Shown here piece by piece: positions 26,044-35,712 of a stretch of DNA of 64,000 nucleotides. Both the position numbers and the translations under genes were made by a program. The stretch is from NCBI GenBank assembly GCA_963677175.2, contig CAXXES010000001.1, forward strand, positions 744,001-808,000, given 5' to 3'. Position 1 is the first letter of the stretch. Every line of letters begins with the position of its first letter. A model generated the notes under the pieces. That model worked only from the letters and a program-made list of their open reading frames with translations. It was not told where the DNA came from and searched no databases. Source of the DNA: Sunxiuqinia sp963677175. Its GTDB lineage: Bacteria; Bacteroidota; Bacteroidia; Bacteroidales; Prolixibacteraceae.

Positions 26044-28431
26044 TTATTCGTATCTCAAAGCCTCAACCGGGTTTCTTGTAGCAGCCCGCCAGCTTTGCCA
26101 GCTAACGGTTAGTAATGCAATTCCCAAAGCCAGCACTCCGGCCAGCGCAAATATCCACCAGCTTAGTGTGGTTTTGTATGCGAAGTTTTCGAGCCATTTA
26201 TTCATCGCAAAATATGCGATGGGTGTTGCAATTGCAAAAGCAATCACCACCCACACTACAAAGTCTTTATTCAACATGGTAAGTATCTCAGAAACTTTGG
26301 CACCATTTACTTTTCGTACACCGATTTCTTTAATTCGTTGTTTTCCGATAAGCAACGACAGACCAAACAATCCCAGACTTGCAATACAAATGGCAATAAC
26401 TGCTAGTAATCCAATCATCTTCGAGAAACGGATATCCGCTTCATACATCTCTCTTAAAATATCGTTGGTAAAATCAAAAGTAAAGGTGCTTGTCCCTCCT
26501 GTTTCCTTCCATGTTTCTTCAAGAAATTTAATGGTTTCCGGCAGGTTTTCTGTCCGCAACCTAATGGCAATATTTTGGCTCATTGCGGGATTTAAACCAA
26601 TAAGCATTGGAGCTATGGCTTCGTGAATGGAGAACATATTAAAATCACTCACTACTCCAACCACTGTCCCAAAGGCTGTTTCTTCGCCTAAAACATCTGT
26701 CAGCCCAAGCGTTTCAATCGCCGATTCATTTACCAAAACACCACTGTTGTTTTTCTCCTTATCAAAATCAGAACCCATGATAATTTTCATGCCCATTGTT
26801 TCGGCAAAACCATAATCAACAAAAAGTCCGTTTACTTTCACCATCTCTGTACGGTTGCTAACTTTTGGGATGCTTACATACATTTTATTCGAGCTTGGCG
26901 GCATCCACAAAGTTCCACTGGCGCTTAACACATTTGGATTTTTTGCAATTCCTTCTTTGAATAAATCAAGATCATGATCGCCCAACGGCACCCGGATTAA
27001 TCCTTGCTTGGCAAACCCCATATCTTTATTAAAAGCATAACGCACTTGTTTTTGAACCAGCAGCATAGTGGAAATCAATGCTATAAAAATGGTAATCTGA
27101 AATACAACCATAGCTTTTCGGGCGTACTGCTTATTTCCAATGTCTACTTTATTTCCTTTCAACACATTAACCAGCCCAAACCGGGAAGCTCTGAACGACA
27201 CAATAGCGCCAGATAAAATGCCAGTTGCTAAAGTTAGTAGTGCAAGAATTGAAAAGCTGACCGCGGATTGACTGTTCATTTCAATGGTATAGTCTTTCCC
27301 AAGCATGTCGCTCAAATAAGGCAAAGCCAACCGGGCGGCAATTACTGCAAAAGGTAGGGCAATGAGTGTAATTAAAGTGGATTCAAAAATCATTTGCCCA
27401 ATAATACTTTTCCGCTGGGCACCACATACCTTCCTCACTGCAAATGTTTTTACCTGTGTCATCGCTTTGGCCGAGGCCAGGTTCAGGTAATTAATAGACG
27501 CAGTGAGCAAAATCAGAATCCCAACAAACACAAGAACAAGCAGCATCGAAAAATTACCCTGTTCTTTGCGGTGATTGTCCACAATTTTTTCCGAGCCAAA
27601 ATAGATATCATTTAAAGCCTGAAGAGAAAGAGAAATCGGGAAGTTAACAGAGGAATACTCTATGCCTGCTTCCTTAATTTTCGTTTCGAGAACACCTATA
27701 TCTGTTCCGTTTTCAAGCAATAAATAGTTGGTAAAAAATACTCCCTGCCATGCTTCTCTAAAACTTGTTTCGTCGGGTGTTACACCATTGGTGTTTATAT
27801 TATCGGCCAGATGTTTCAATCCATAATCGATACTGGCCACCAATGTTGCTTTAATACTTGAATTCTGCGGAATATCGCGAAAAACAGCTGCCACTTCCAT
27901 CTCCGATTCTTTGCCTTTGTATCGAAGGGTAAGTGTTTTTCCAAGCGGGTCTTCGGTTCCAAAATACTTCTCCGCCATTTTTTTACTTATAAGGATCTTT
28001 CGCTCGGTATCGTCAAAATCGTCCAGGCTTCCCTGCAAAATATCAACACCGAACATGCTAAAGAATGAGCTTTCGGTACAAATAACATCCTCCTCAGGAA
28101 TAAACTCGTTATTCTTTTTTACATCAATATTCCCGATGTTATACTGGTGTGCATAATCAGTCACCTCAGCAAAACGTTCTTTAGCTGTTTCGCCTATTAT
28201 GAATGGCGTATTTGCCCAGATGTTGTTATCATTCTTACTATAATTTAGTACTCTATAAATACGGTCGTTATTGGCAAACGACGAATTGTATCCGTACTCG
28301 TTCAGCACATAAACCAAGATAACAGCAACAATTCCCAGCCCCAGAATTAAACCGGTAACACTAATGAAGGTATTCGTTTTATCGGCCTTTAAATGCCTAA
28401 GGCTAACGATTAATTTGTTTCTAAAATTCAT
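26044..28431 (-). CDS. FtsX/MacB-like ABC permease P8
   Basis: 795 residues from the ATG at 28429-28431; a TTG four codons upstream is possible but less likely. The first FtsX half has VKTFAVRKVCGAQRKSIIG and the linker GLVNVLKGNK; the second periplasmic domain has GVVSDFNMFSI. The tail is the full shared type with DFVVWVVIAFAIATPIAYF, KTTLSWW, AGVLALGIAL and the Arg-type end. Spacing to the next gene is 56 bp, so read-through transcription is likely. Confidence 0.92.
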   Translation of the reverse strand: MNFRNKLIVSLRHLKADKTNTFISVTGLILGLGIVAVILVYVLNEYGYNSSFANNDRIYRVLNYSKNDNNIWANTPFIIGETAKERFAEVTDYAHQYNIGNIDVKKNNEFIPEEDVICTESSFFSMFGVDILQGSLDDFDDTERKILISKKMAEKYFGTEDPLGKTLTLRYKGKESEMEVAAVFRDIPQNSSIKATLVASIDYGLKHLADNINTNGVTPDETSFREAWQGVFFTNYLLLENGTDIGVLETKIKEAGIEYSSVNFPISLSLQALNDIYFGSEKIVDNHRKEQGNFSMLLVLVFVGILILLTASINYLNLASAKAMTQVKTFAVRKVCGAQRKSIIGQMIFESTLITLIALPFAVIAARLALPYLSDMLGKDYTIEMNSQSAVSFSILALLTLATGILSGAIVSFRASRFGLVNVLKGNKVDIGNKQYARKAMVVFQITIFIALISTMLLVQKQVRYAFNKDMGFAKQGLIRVPLGDHDLDLFKEGIAKNPNVLSASGTLWMPPSSNKMYVSIPKVSNRTEMVKVNGLFVDYGFAETMGMKIIMGSDFDKEKNNSGVLVNESAIETLGLTDVLGEETAFGTVVGVVSDFNMFSIHEAIAPMLIGLNPAMSQNIAIRLRTENLPETIKFLEETWKETGGTSTFTFDFTNDILREMYEADIRFSKMIGLLAVIAICIASLGLFGLSLLIGKQRIKEIGVRKVNGAKVSEILTMLNKDFVVWVVIAFAIATPIAYFAMNKWLENFAYKTTLSWWIFALAGVLALGIALLTVSWQSWRAATRNPVEALRYE

Positions 28432-28538
28432 ATGTTTGTTCAATAAATAAAATCCTTGCTTTTAGAAATAGCTTTAAATTATCATACTTGAGTGCTTTTT
28501 CCCCACAACACTTGTTTTGAGCATTGTGGCTCTCCCAA

Positions 28539-30917
28539 TTATTCGTATCGTAATGATTCCACCGGATTTCGTGTAGCCGCCCGCCAACTCTGCCAACTAA
28601 CCGTTAGCAATGCAATTCCCAACGCCAGCAAGCCAGCTAGGGCAAATATCCACCAGCTTAATGTGGTTTTGTAGGCAAAGTTTTCGAGCCATTTGTTCAT
28701 GGCGTAATAGGCAATTGGAGTAGCAATTACAAATGCAACAACCACCCACTTAACAAAATCTTTATTGAGCATAGCCAGAATCTCGGAAACTTTAGCACCG
28801 TTTACTTTTCGGATGCCGATTTCTTTAATTCGCTTTTTGGTAACAAATACCGTTAATCCGAATAAGCCAACTACGGCAATAATAAGTCCCAGTAGACTAA
28901 AAAAGCTAATAAGTTTTTGTTGAGCCTCCAGCGATTTATAGTTCGATACCAACATCTCGTCAAGAAATGTAATTTCGTAGGGTGTTTCGGGGAAACGCTC
29001 CTGCCACAGTTGTTTGATTTCCTTTACCAACCCCTGAATATTGGAAGTCTGATAACGGATATTTACTGTTGAGTACCCCCAACCATCCCACTCAGGATTA
29101 GCCATAATTAACATGGGGCGCACAGCATGTTCGAGCGATGCAAAATTAAAATCCTTAACAACTCCAATAACTTTAAGACCGCCCTCGCGACCTATGGTGT
29201 TGTCAATTGGATTATCCCATCCGGCGCGTTTTGCCAATGTTTCGTTTATTAAAATGGCATTTTCATCGAGTGTTTTATTGCCCCGAAAATTCTCGCCTGT
29301 TTCCAGTTTAACTCCAAAACATTTCAGAAAATCAGCATCAGTATAAAGGGCATTTATCATGGTTGTTTGGGTCTCGTCGCCAATTGTATATCCATTCTGG
29401 GTAATGCCTGTTCCAATAGGTTGGCTTGATAAACTCACCGATTGGATTTCTCCGAAACCCTTTAGTTGTTGTTTAAATCCATCAAGTTCATTATTGAAGA
29501 ATTCTTCTTCAGACGACAGAGTTAAAATATTTTCTTTATTAAATCCAAGCTCGTGATTTAGCAAAAAACTATTTTGTCGTGCAACTACCGAAACCGCTAT
29601 CACTAATATGGTTACGGCAGCAAACTGAAATACCACCAAGGCATTTCCCTGTGTATTTTTTGCACCTCCTATATTTTTATTCTTTACAATATCAATCGAC
29701 TTTGAGGCAATTACTTTTCGTGATGAAATTAAGGTTACAACAGCCGAGACAATAAGAACTATAAGTATTAGGAAAGCCAAAACAGACAACCAGCTATCAG
29801 CAATAGAAACAGATGTTTGTAACTTCGTATTCAGAAAATTCTTTCCCATGGTGAGTAATCCGATTCCAATGAGCGAAGAGCTTGCAGAAAGAATAAATAC
29901 CTCGACAAACATTTGTGCGAACAGCATCATTTTTCCTGCTCCATAAATCTTCAGTACGCCTGTACCTTTCATTTTTGAAAGGATTTGTGCAGAATACAAA
30001 AGGATGTAATTAATTACCGCCAGCAACAGAATAAGAAAACTAATACTTGCCACCACATACAAACTTTTTTTGCTGCGAACAGACTGCACATCGTAGCCCA
30101 TCGATCCATCAGAAAAATGAACATTGTCTATATTTTGCAAACCGGCGGTTACTGTCATCCCTCCCTGTTCTTTCCAATATTTATTAACTTTCTCTTCGAG
30201 CAATGCAGGCAAGGCATCTTCTACCTGTTTTGCGCTCACCCTTTTTTCAAGCTTTATATAGGATAGAAAAGTGATTCCGCCGCCCCATCCTTTCCAGTAA
30301 TCATCGTTTTGAGCAATGTATTCTACAGGAATTAAAGCATCGAAAGTAAATTGTGTGTTGGTTGGTGAATTGGCTGCAATTGCTGAAACAGTAAAAAGTT
30401 TATGGTTGTAAAGAATTGATTTTCCCAATGGGTTTTCTTTGCCGTAAATGTAGTTAGCTGCTTTTTCAGATAATATAATTTTATCGGCGCTGTTAAGTGC
30501 GGTTTCCTTATTGCCGGTCAATAAACTAAAATTAAAGAAGTTAAAAAAATTATTATCGACAAAACGAAGCTCGTTTAAACTATAAAGCTGCTTATTACTA
30601 TAACATTTTACCCCTTCAGAATCGGTAACCCGGCAAAAACTTTCAACTCCCGGAATTTCTGCTGTTACCGCTGGTGCAGTAGGATACCAGGTAAATCCCT
30701 GCTTGCTGTCGTCGTCTGCCGAATGATAGCCCCCTGTAATTCGAAATATTCGCTCCTTATCTTTCTGAAAGTCCTCAAAACTCCGTTCGTAATTCACAAA
30801 CAGATAAATAAACAGACAAGCGGCAATTCCCAGCGAAAAGCCCAATACATTGATTGCTGTATTTAACTTGTTTTTTAAAAGGTTACGAAATGCCAGTTTG
30901 ACAAATAACAAATTCAT
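28539..30917 (-). CDS. FtsX/MacB-like ABC permease P9
   Basis: 792 residues. The body is plainly paralogous to P20 (56517): both have KLAFR, IAACLFI, YWKGWGGGITFLSY, NPxWDGWGYSTVN and DFNFASL. The mid linker is KSIDIVKNKN. The tail follows its neighbour P10 instead (NGAKVSEILAMLNKDFVKW, SWR end), with one private change, VESLRYE. Body by descent and tail by neighbourhood is the clearest sign of tail replacement. The 95-bp gap downstream shows nothing. Confidence 0.93.
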   Translation of the reverse strand: MNLLFVKLAFRNLLKNKLNTAINVLGFSLGIAACLFIYLFVNYERSFEDFQKDKERIFRITGGYHSADDDSKQGFTWYPTAPAVTAEIPGVESFCRVTDSEGVKCYSNKQLYSLNELRFVDNNFFNFFNFSLLTGNKETALNSADKIILSEKAANYIYGKENPLGKSILYNHKLFTVSAIAANSPTNTQFTFDALIPVEYIAQNDDYWKGWGGGITFLSYIKLEKRVSAKQVEDALPALLEEKVNKYWKEQGGMTVTAGLQNIDNVHFSDGSMGYDVQSVRSKKSLYVVASISFLILLLAVINYILLYSAQILSKMKGTGVLKIYGAGKMMLFAQMFVEVFILSASSSLIGIGLLTMGKNFLNTKLQTSVSIADSWLSVLAFLILIVLIVSAVVTLISSRKVIASKSIDIVKNKNIGGAKNTQGNALVVFQFAAVTILVIAVSVVARQNSFLLNHELGFNKENILTLSSEEEFFNNELDGFKQQLKGFGEIQSVSLSSQPIGTGITQNGYTIGDETQTTMINALYTDADFLKCFGVKLETGENFRGNKTLDENAILINETLAKRAGWDNPIDNTIGREGGLKVIGVVKDFNFASLEHAVRPMLIMANPEWDGWGYSTVNIRYQTSNIQGLVKEIKQLWQERFPETPYEITFLDEMLVSNYKSLEAQQKLISFFSLLGLIIAVVGLFGLTVFVTKKRIKEIGIRKVNGAKVSEILAMLNKDFVKWVVVAFVIATPIAYYAMNKWLENFAYKTTLSWWIFALAGLLALGIALLTVSWQSWRAATRNPVESLRYE

Positions 30918-30939
30918 CTTGTTGTATTTTAAATTTCAA

Positions 30940-33252
30940 TTATTCATACCTCAATGCCTCCACAGGATTTCTCGTAGCCGCCCGCCAGCTTTGCCAGCTT
31001 ACAGTTAACAAAGCAATTCCCAGTGCCAGCAAACCAGCCAGTGCAAAAATCCACCAACTTAAGTTCGTTTTGTAGGCAAAGTTTTCGAGCCATTTATTCA
31101 TGGCGTAGTATGCAACGGGGGTTGCAATTACAAAAGCAATGGCTACCCACTTTACAAAATCTTTGTTGAGCAGGGCTAATATTTCAGATACCTTGGCGCC
31201 GTTTACTTTTCGGATGCCGATTTCTTTTATGCGTTTTTCTGTCCCGAATTTGCTCAAGCCAAATAATCCCAAACAAGATATAAAAATGGCTATCAGAGCC
31301 ACTATACCAAATATGTCACCTACACGTTTATCGTTATCGTACAAGCGGGCATATGTCGCATCCAAAAAATTAAAATCAAACGGGGTTTCAGGACATATCT
31401 CTTTAACAGTAGTTTTTATTTGTTTTATCAAGCTGTTGGGCGAAGCTGAAAATCCGGTATTATATCTTACAAAAATATAGTCGGGGGAATATGTATAAAC
31501 ATAAAATTCGGGTTTTATAACTTCGTTTACCGACTTAAAATGTGTTTCGTCAATTACGCCGATTATATGATAATTTTTGCCCCAGAAGTTTAGTGTTTTT
31601 CCGATAGGGTTTCCTTTTCCAAGCAATTCTTTTGCTTGTTGGTTAATAATAACAGAATTATTCAGGTTGCCTTTTAATTCTTTGGAAAAATCCCTACCAT
31701 CAGTAAAATTTACTTTTAATAACGGGAAAAAATCTTCATCAACTCTGTTTTCTGAAAAACTTACTTTTTCATTGCCCCCTGGCCACGAAACAGAGGAAGT
31801 ATTGTATATCGTTGAGGAAAAATAATTTTTGCCCGCGACCATTTCAATGCCGGGTATTTTCAATAATCTTTCTTTCAAAACCGGGTAATCTTCGTCTCCA
31901 GTCCTTATCCGGAAATAACCGGAGTGTTCTTTGTCGAAGCCCAGGTTCACCTGCCGCATATGGTTGAGTTGTTTTATGCTGACCAAAGTGGTAATAATCA
32001 GAATAACCGAAAGGGAAAACTGAAAGATAACCAGACCATTTCGTTGCCATAGTGCGATGCCGGATTTTGGATTTTTATTTTTTGCAATATTTGAAAACGA
32101 GGCAAGATAAATAGCCGGATAAAGCCCTGATAGCCCTCCGGTAAAAAGGATTATCACAATCAAAAATGCAATATGGGTTAAGCTTGTAAAGTTAAAATCA
32201 AGAGCCTTCCGGGTATAATCATTGATAAACGGCAGCAATAAATGCAAAAGGAGAAGGGCTATGGCTGTTGCCACTCCCGATGCGAACATCGATTTCAGCA
32301 GGGAATTTCTTATTAGGCTTGTTTTTGTGGCGCCCAATATTTTTCTCAGGACATTATTTCTTATTTCTTTTTCAGAAACGGCAGTTGACAGGTTTATAAA
32401 ATTAATACAAGCCAGTACAAGGATAAAGAACCCCATAAAAGAAAAGATGTAAACATACTTTTTATCTCCAAGATATGTATAATCATCGTCGGCAAAGCCT
32501 TTTGTGAAATGAATATCATTTAACGGCTGAAGGGCCAGTTTCATTTTATTTTCAGCGTCGATGTTTTTTTCTATAAAACCGGAAATATTTGAAGCCATAA
32601 CATTTGGGTCTGTTCCGGAAGAAAGCATTATGTACGTATATAAACTCTGGTTATCCCATCTTGTCCCTGTTCCGAAAAAATCCTCAGGAACAGCCATTTC
32701 AAAGCGAATATGCGAATTGTAATCAACGTCCCTAAAGACGGCAACTACTTTTAATACTTTTTTCTTTATTTCAATTGTTTGCCCTACAGCCTCTGCATCG
32801 CCAAAATATTTTTTTGCCAGTTTTTCAGACAAGACAACCGAGAATTTGTCGATTTGCAGCAGGTGAGGGTCCCCTTTTAAAAATGGAAATGAAAAAATAT
32901 CGAAAAAATCTTTGCCAACTACTGCCATTTCTTCTTCATTGTAATAGTTTTCGCCTGCGTGGACAATAATTGGCCAGTCCATTTCAAAACTTGCTGCTTT
33001 TTCAATTCCCGGTATTTTTTCTTTTAATGCCTGAGATAGAGGAGACATCGTCATTCCTGAGTATGAATGCCCGGTGCCTTTTTCTTCAACAATAACACGG
33101 TATATCCGGTCGGCATTTTTGTTGAACAAATCATATTTCAGTTCGTCTTCTGCCCATAGTGTAATGGCCAACACGCAAGTAACACCAATAGAAAGACCGG
33201 TTATATTCAGCAACTTGTAACTCCAGGTGTTCTTAAAATTGAAAAATTTCAT
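30940..33252 (-). CDS. FtsX/MacB-like ABC permease P10, shortest member
   Basis: 770 residues. The N-terminus is short (NTWSYKLLNITGLSIGVTC leads directly into TM1). The first FtsX half has EIRNNVLRKILGATKTSLIR and the linker SNIAKNKNPKS; the second periplasmic domain has GVIDETHFKSV. The tail is the full shared type with KTNLSWW, a variant seen otherwise only in the next gene upstream, P11. It is packed tightly, with 22 bp to the next gene and 32 bp from the previous one, consistent with one operon. Confidence 0.92.
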   Translation of the reverse strand: MKFFNFKNTWSYKLLNITGLSIGVTCVLAITLWAEDELKYDLFNKNADRIYRVIVEEKGTGHSYSGMTMSPLSQALKEKIPGIEKAASFEMDWPIIVHAGENYYNEEEMAVVGKDFFDIFSFPFLKGDPHLLQIDKFSVVLSEKLAKKYFGDAEAVGQTIEIKKKVLKVVAVFRDVDYNSHIRFEMAVPEDFFGTGTRWDNQSLYTYIMLSSGTDPNVMASNISGFIEKNIDAENKMKLALQPLNDIHFTKGFADDDYTYLGDKKYVYIFSFMGFFILVLACINFINLSTAVSEKEIRNNVLRKILGATKTSLIRNSLLKSMFASGVATAIALLLLHLLLPFINDYTRKALDFNFTSLTHIAFLIVIILFTGGLSGLYPAIYLASFSNIAKNKNPKSGIALWQRNGLVIFQFSLSVILIITTLVSIKQLNHMRQVNLGFDKEHSGYFRIRTGDEDYPVLKERLLKIPGIEMVAGKNYFSSTIYNTSSVSWPGGNEKVSFSENRVDEDFFPLLKVNFTDGRDFSKELKGNLNNSVIINQQAKELLGKGNPIGKTLNFWGKNYHIIGVIDETHFKSVNEVIKPEFYVYTYSPDYIFVRYNTGFSASPNSLIKQIKTTVKEICPETPFDFNFLDATYARLYDNDKRVGDIFGIVALIAIFISCLGLFGLSKFGTEKRIKEIGIRKVNGAKVSEILALLNKDFVKWVAIAFVIATPVAYYAMNKWLENFAYKTNLSWWIFALAGLLALGIALLTVSWQSWRAATRNPVEALRYE

Positions 33253-33284
33253 AATTTAAATATTCATTACTCATTATACAATAC

Positions 33285-35693
33285 TCATTCATAACGAAGT
33301 GCCTCCACCGGATTTCGCGTTGCCGCTCTCCAGCTTTGCCAGCTCACTGTTAGCAACGCAATACCCAACGCCAGTAATCCCGCCAAAGCAAATATCCACC
33401 AGCTTAAATTGGTTTTGTAGGCAAAGTTTTCGAGCCATTTATGCATAATCATCCAACTTGCAGGCATTGCAATTAAAATAGCCACTGAAACTATTCTTGT
33501 AAATTCATTCGATAAAAGCTGAACAATGCCAAATTCTCCGGCTCCGAGTATTTTTCGGATACTAATTTCCTTGGTTCTTTTTTCTGCTGAAAATGTGGCC
33601 AGTCCAAATAACCCGAGACACGAAATAAGAATGGCTATTCCTGCAAAATATCTGGAAAGAATGCTCACCCTTTTTTCGGCAACATACAGCGACTGGTAAT
33701 CGTCATCAACAAATTTATAATCAAAAGCCAGCCCCGGATTTCTTTCATGAAAGAGTTTGCCCAATTGCGCGATGGTCTCTTTTTGCCCGGTAGCGCTCAT
33801 TTTTGCCATAATGTTATAGGCACGCGGTTCGAGTTGAATGATACAGGGTTTAACGCTTTCAATAAGCGATTCAAAATTGAAATTTTTAGTAACGCCAATA
33901 ATTTGTTTTTCCTTTTCCCAAATCTTTATGGTTTTTCCAACCGGGTCCTTCAACCCCATTTGTTTCACGGCCTCTTCATTGAGAATTACTTTTGAAGTTT
34001 CGTTACTTAACGAATTGGAAAAGCTTCTCCCCTGGGCCATTTGAATACCAAGTGTTTCAATAAAGTTGTAACCAACCTCTAAATTTGAGAAGTGCATCTT
34101 ATTGTCGCTGTCACCTTCTTTCCAGTCAACCCCCTGGATACCACCGGAGTTGCCTGTTAAATCGTGATTGAAATTAGCCACACTAATTACCCCGGGAATT
34201 TTTTCAGCCTCTGCAACAAAGGTTTCCATATCTTTCTGGAGTTTTCCGCCATAAGCAAGAAAATCGTCCGTGTTTTCAGTATTTATTTCCGCATTAAAAT
34301 GAATGACATTCTCGCGGTTGTATCCCAGGTTTTTTGACTGTACAAATTCGATTTGTTTGTAAACAATTAAAACAGAAACAATAAGCGTTACAGAAATAAC
34401 AAATTGAAAAATCACAAGTCCCTTTCTGGCTAAAAATTCAGCAACTGCTCCATGCAATTTTCCTTTTAAAATTTCAACAGGCTTAAACCCGGAAATATAT
34501 AGCGCCGGATAGCTGCCGGCAACAAAACCGGTGATTAACATCACCGCAGACAAAATGAAAAGTTCCTGATTCCCAAAGCTCAACACCATATGTTTTCCGG
34601 TAATTTCATTGAATTTTGGAAGCAGCAGAACAACCAGCGCCACCGATAGAACAAGCGAAATAAAAGTTATAAGTATTGATTCGCCCAAATACTGAAAAAT
34701 TAAAGTCGTACGATTTGCTCCCACTACTTTTTTTACGCCCACTTCTTTAAATCTTTTGGAAGCTTTGGCCGTCGACAGGTTCATAAAATTAATGCAGGCA
34801 ATAAGCAAAATAAAAAGGGCGATAATTGAAAACAAACGTACATATTCAATTCTTCCTCCTGTCGGAACGCCGTTTTTGTAATGGCCAAATAAATACCTGT
34901 CAGAATACTTTTGAGCGAACAGCGTGCTTTCTGAATTTGCATTTTTTGACTGGATAAAGTCTTTAATTTTTGAGTTTAAAGCAGCAACACTGGTTCCGCT
35001 CTTCAACAAGACAAAAGTACTTGGGTCGCTGTTTCCCCATTCTTTTAGCCATGGATGAGAATCAAAAAAAACGTCATAGTTAATAAGAAGGTCGAACTTT
35101 TCAGTGGCCTCTGCGGGTAAGTCTTTGAAAACACCAGTTATTTGATACGTACCGTTCATTGCGTCCTGATTCCATTGAACCGTTTTCCCGATAACATCGC
35201 TTGTATTTCCAAATAATTGCTGGGCCAGTTTTTCGGAAATGACAATCCCGTTTTTGTCTTTCAGGGCGTAATCTCCGTTACCGGCAATAAATGGTATCGT
35301 AAAAATTTTAAAATAATCTTTACCAACATATTGAGCATCAAGCTTGATTTTTGTTTCATCAACTTTTAGAATTCCCTTTTCTGAAAACCAGGAAGCAGGT
35401 ACCACCGATGTTGCATATTCAACTTCCGGGATTTCTTCAGCTAACGAACTTGCCAGGATTCCGGGAGTAACTTCCGTTGTTTGAATTTCACTTCCATCGG
35501 GAGAATTTTGCATGACTTGAAAAAGCCGATCGTTATTTTCGTTAAATGTATTAATATGCAACTCATCGTTTACCCACAGATAAATTAGTAAAGCGCAGGC
35601 CAATCCGGTTGACAATCCAATCAAGTTGATAAAAAATGAACTTTTATTTCGCCTCAGATTGCGAAAGATTATAAGAAAGTTGTGTTTAAACAT
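33285..35693 (-). CDS. FtsX/MacB-like ABC permease P11, chimeric tail
   Basis: 802 residues. From the N-terminus to about residue 740 it follows P1 (RNKSSFFINLIGLS, WVNDEL, KEVGVKKVVGANRTTLI, KPVEILKGKL, FNFESL, SIRKILGAG). After MIMHKWLENFAYK it switches to the array tail (KTNLSWWIFALAGLLALG and the Arg end), whereas P1 keeps its own ending NPVECLKEE. The switch point lies around 33430-33450. It is a natural hybrid and shows that the shared tail can replace a native one. Confidence 0.93.
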   Translation of the reverse strand: MFKHNFLIIFRNLRRNKSSFFINLIGLSTGLACALLIYLWVNDELHINTFNENNDRLFQVMQNSPDGSEIQTTEVTPGILASSLAEEIPEVEYATSVVPASWFSEKGILKVDETKIKLDAQYVGKDYFKIFTIPFIAGNGDYALKDKNGIVISEKLAQQLFGNTSDVIGKTVQWNQDAMNGTYQITGVFKDLPAEATEKFDLLINYDVFFDSHPWLKEWGNSDPSTFVLLKSGTSVAALNSKIKDFIQSKNANSESTLFAQKYSDRYLFGHYKNGVPTGGRIEYVRLFSIIALFILLIACINFMNLSTAKASKRFKEVGVKKVVGANRTTLIFQYLGESILITFISLVLSVALVVLLLPKFNEITGKHMVLSFGNQELFILSAVMLITGFVAGSYPALYISGFKPVEILKGKLHGAVAEFLARKGLVIFQFVISVTLIVSVLIVYKQIEFVQSKNLGYNRENVIHFNAEINTENTDDFLAYGGKLQKDMETFVAEAEKIPGVISVANFNHDLTGNSGGIQGVDWKEGDSDNKMHFSNLEVGYNFIETLGIQMAQGRSFSNSLSNETSKVILNEEAVKQMGLKDPVGKTIKIWEKEKQIIGVTKNFNFESLIESVKPCIIQLEPRAYNIMAKMSATGQKETIAQLGKLFHERNPGLAFDYKFVDDDYQSLYVAEKRVSILSRYFAGIAILISCLGLFGLATFSAEKRTKEISIRKILGAGEFGIVQLLSNEFTRIVSVAILIAMPASWMIMHKWLENFAYKTNLSWWIFALAGLLALGIALLTVSWQSWRAATRNPVEALRYE

Positions 35694-35712
35694 GGCCTAT
35701 TTATTTTAATTG

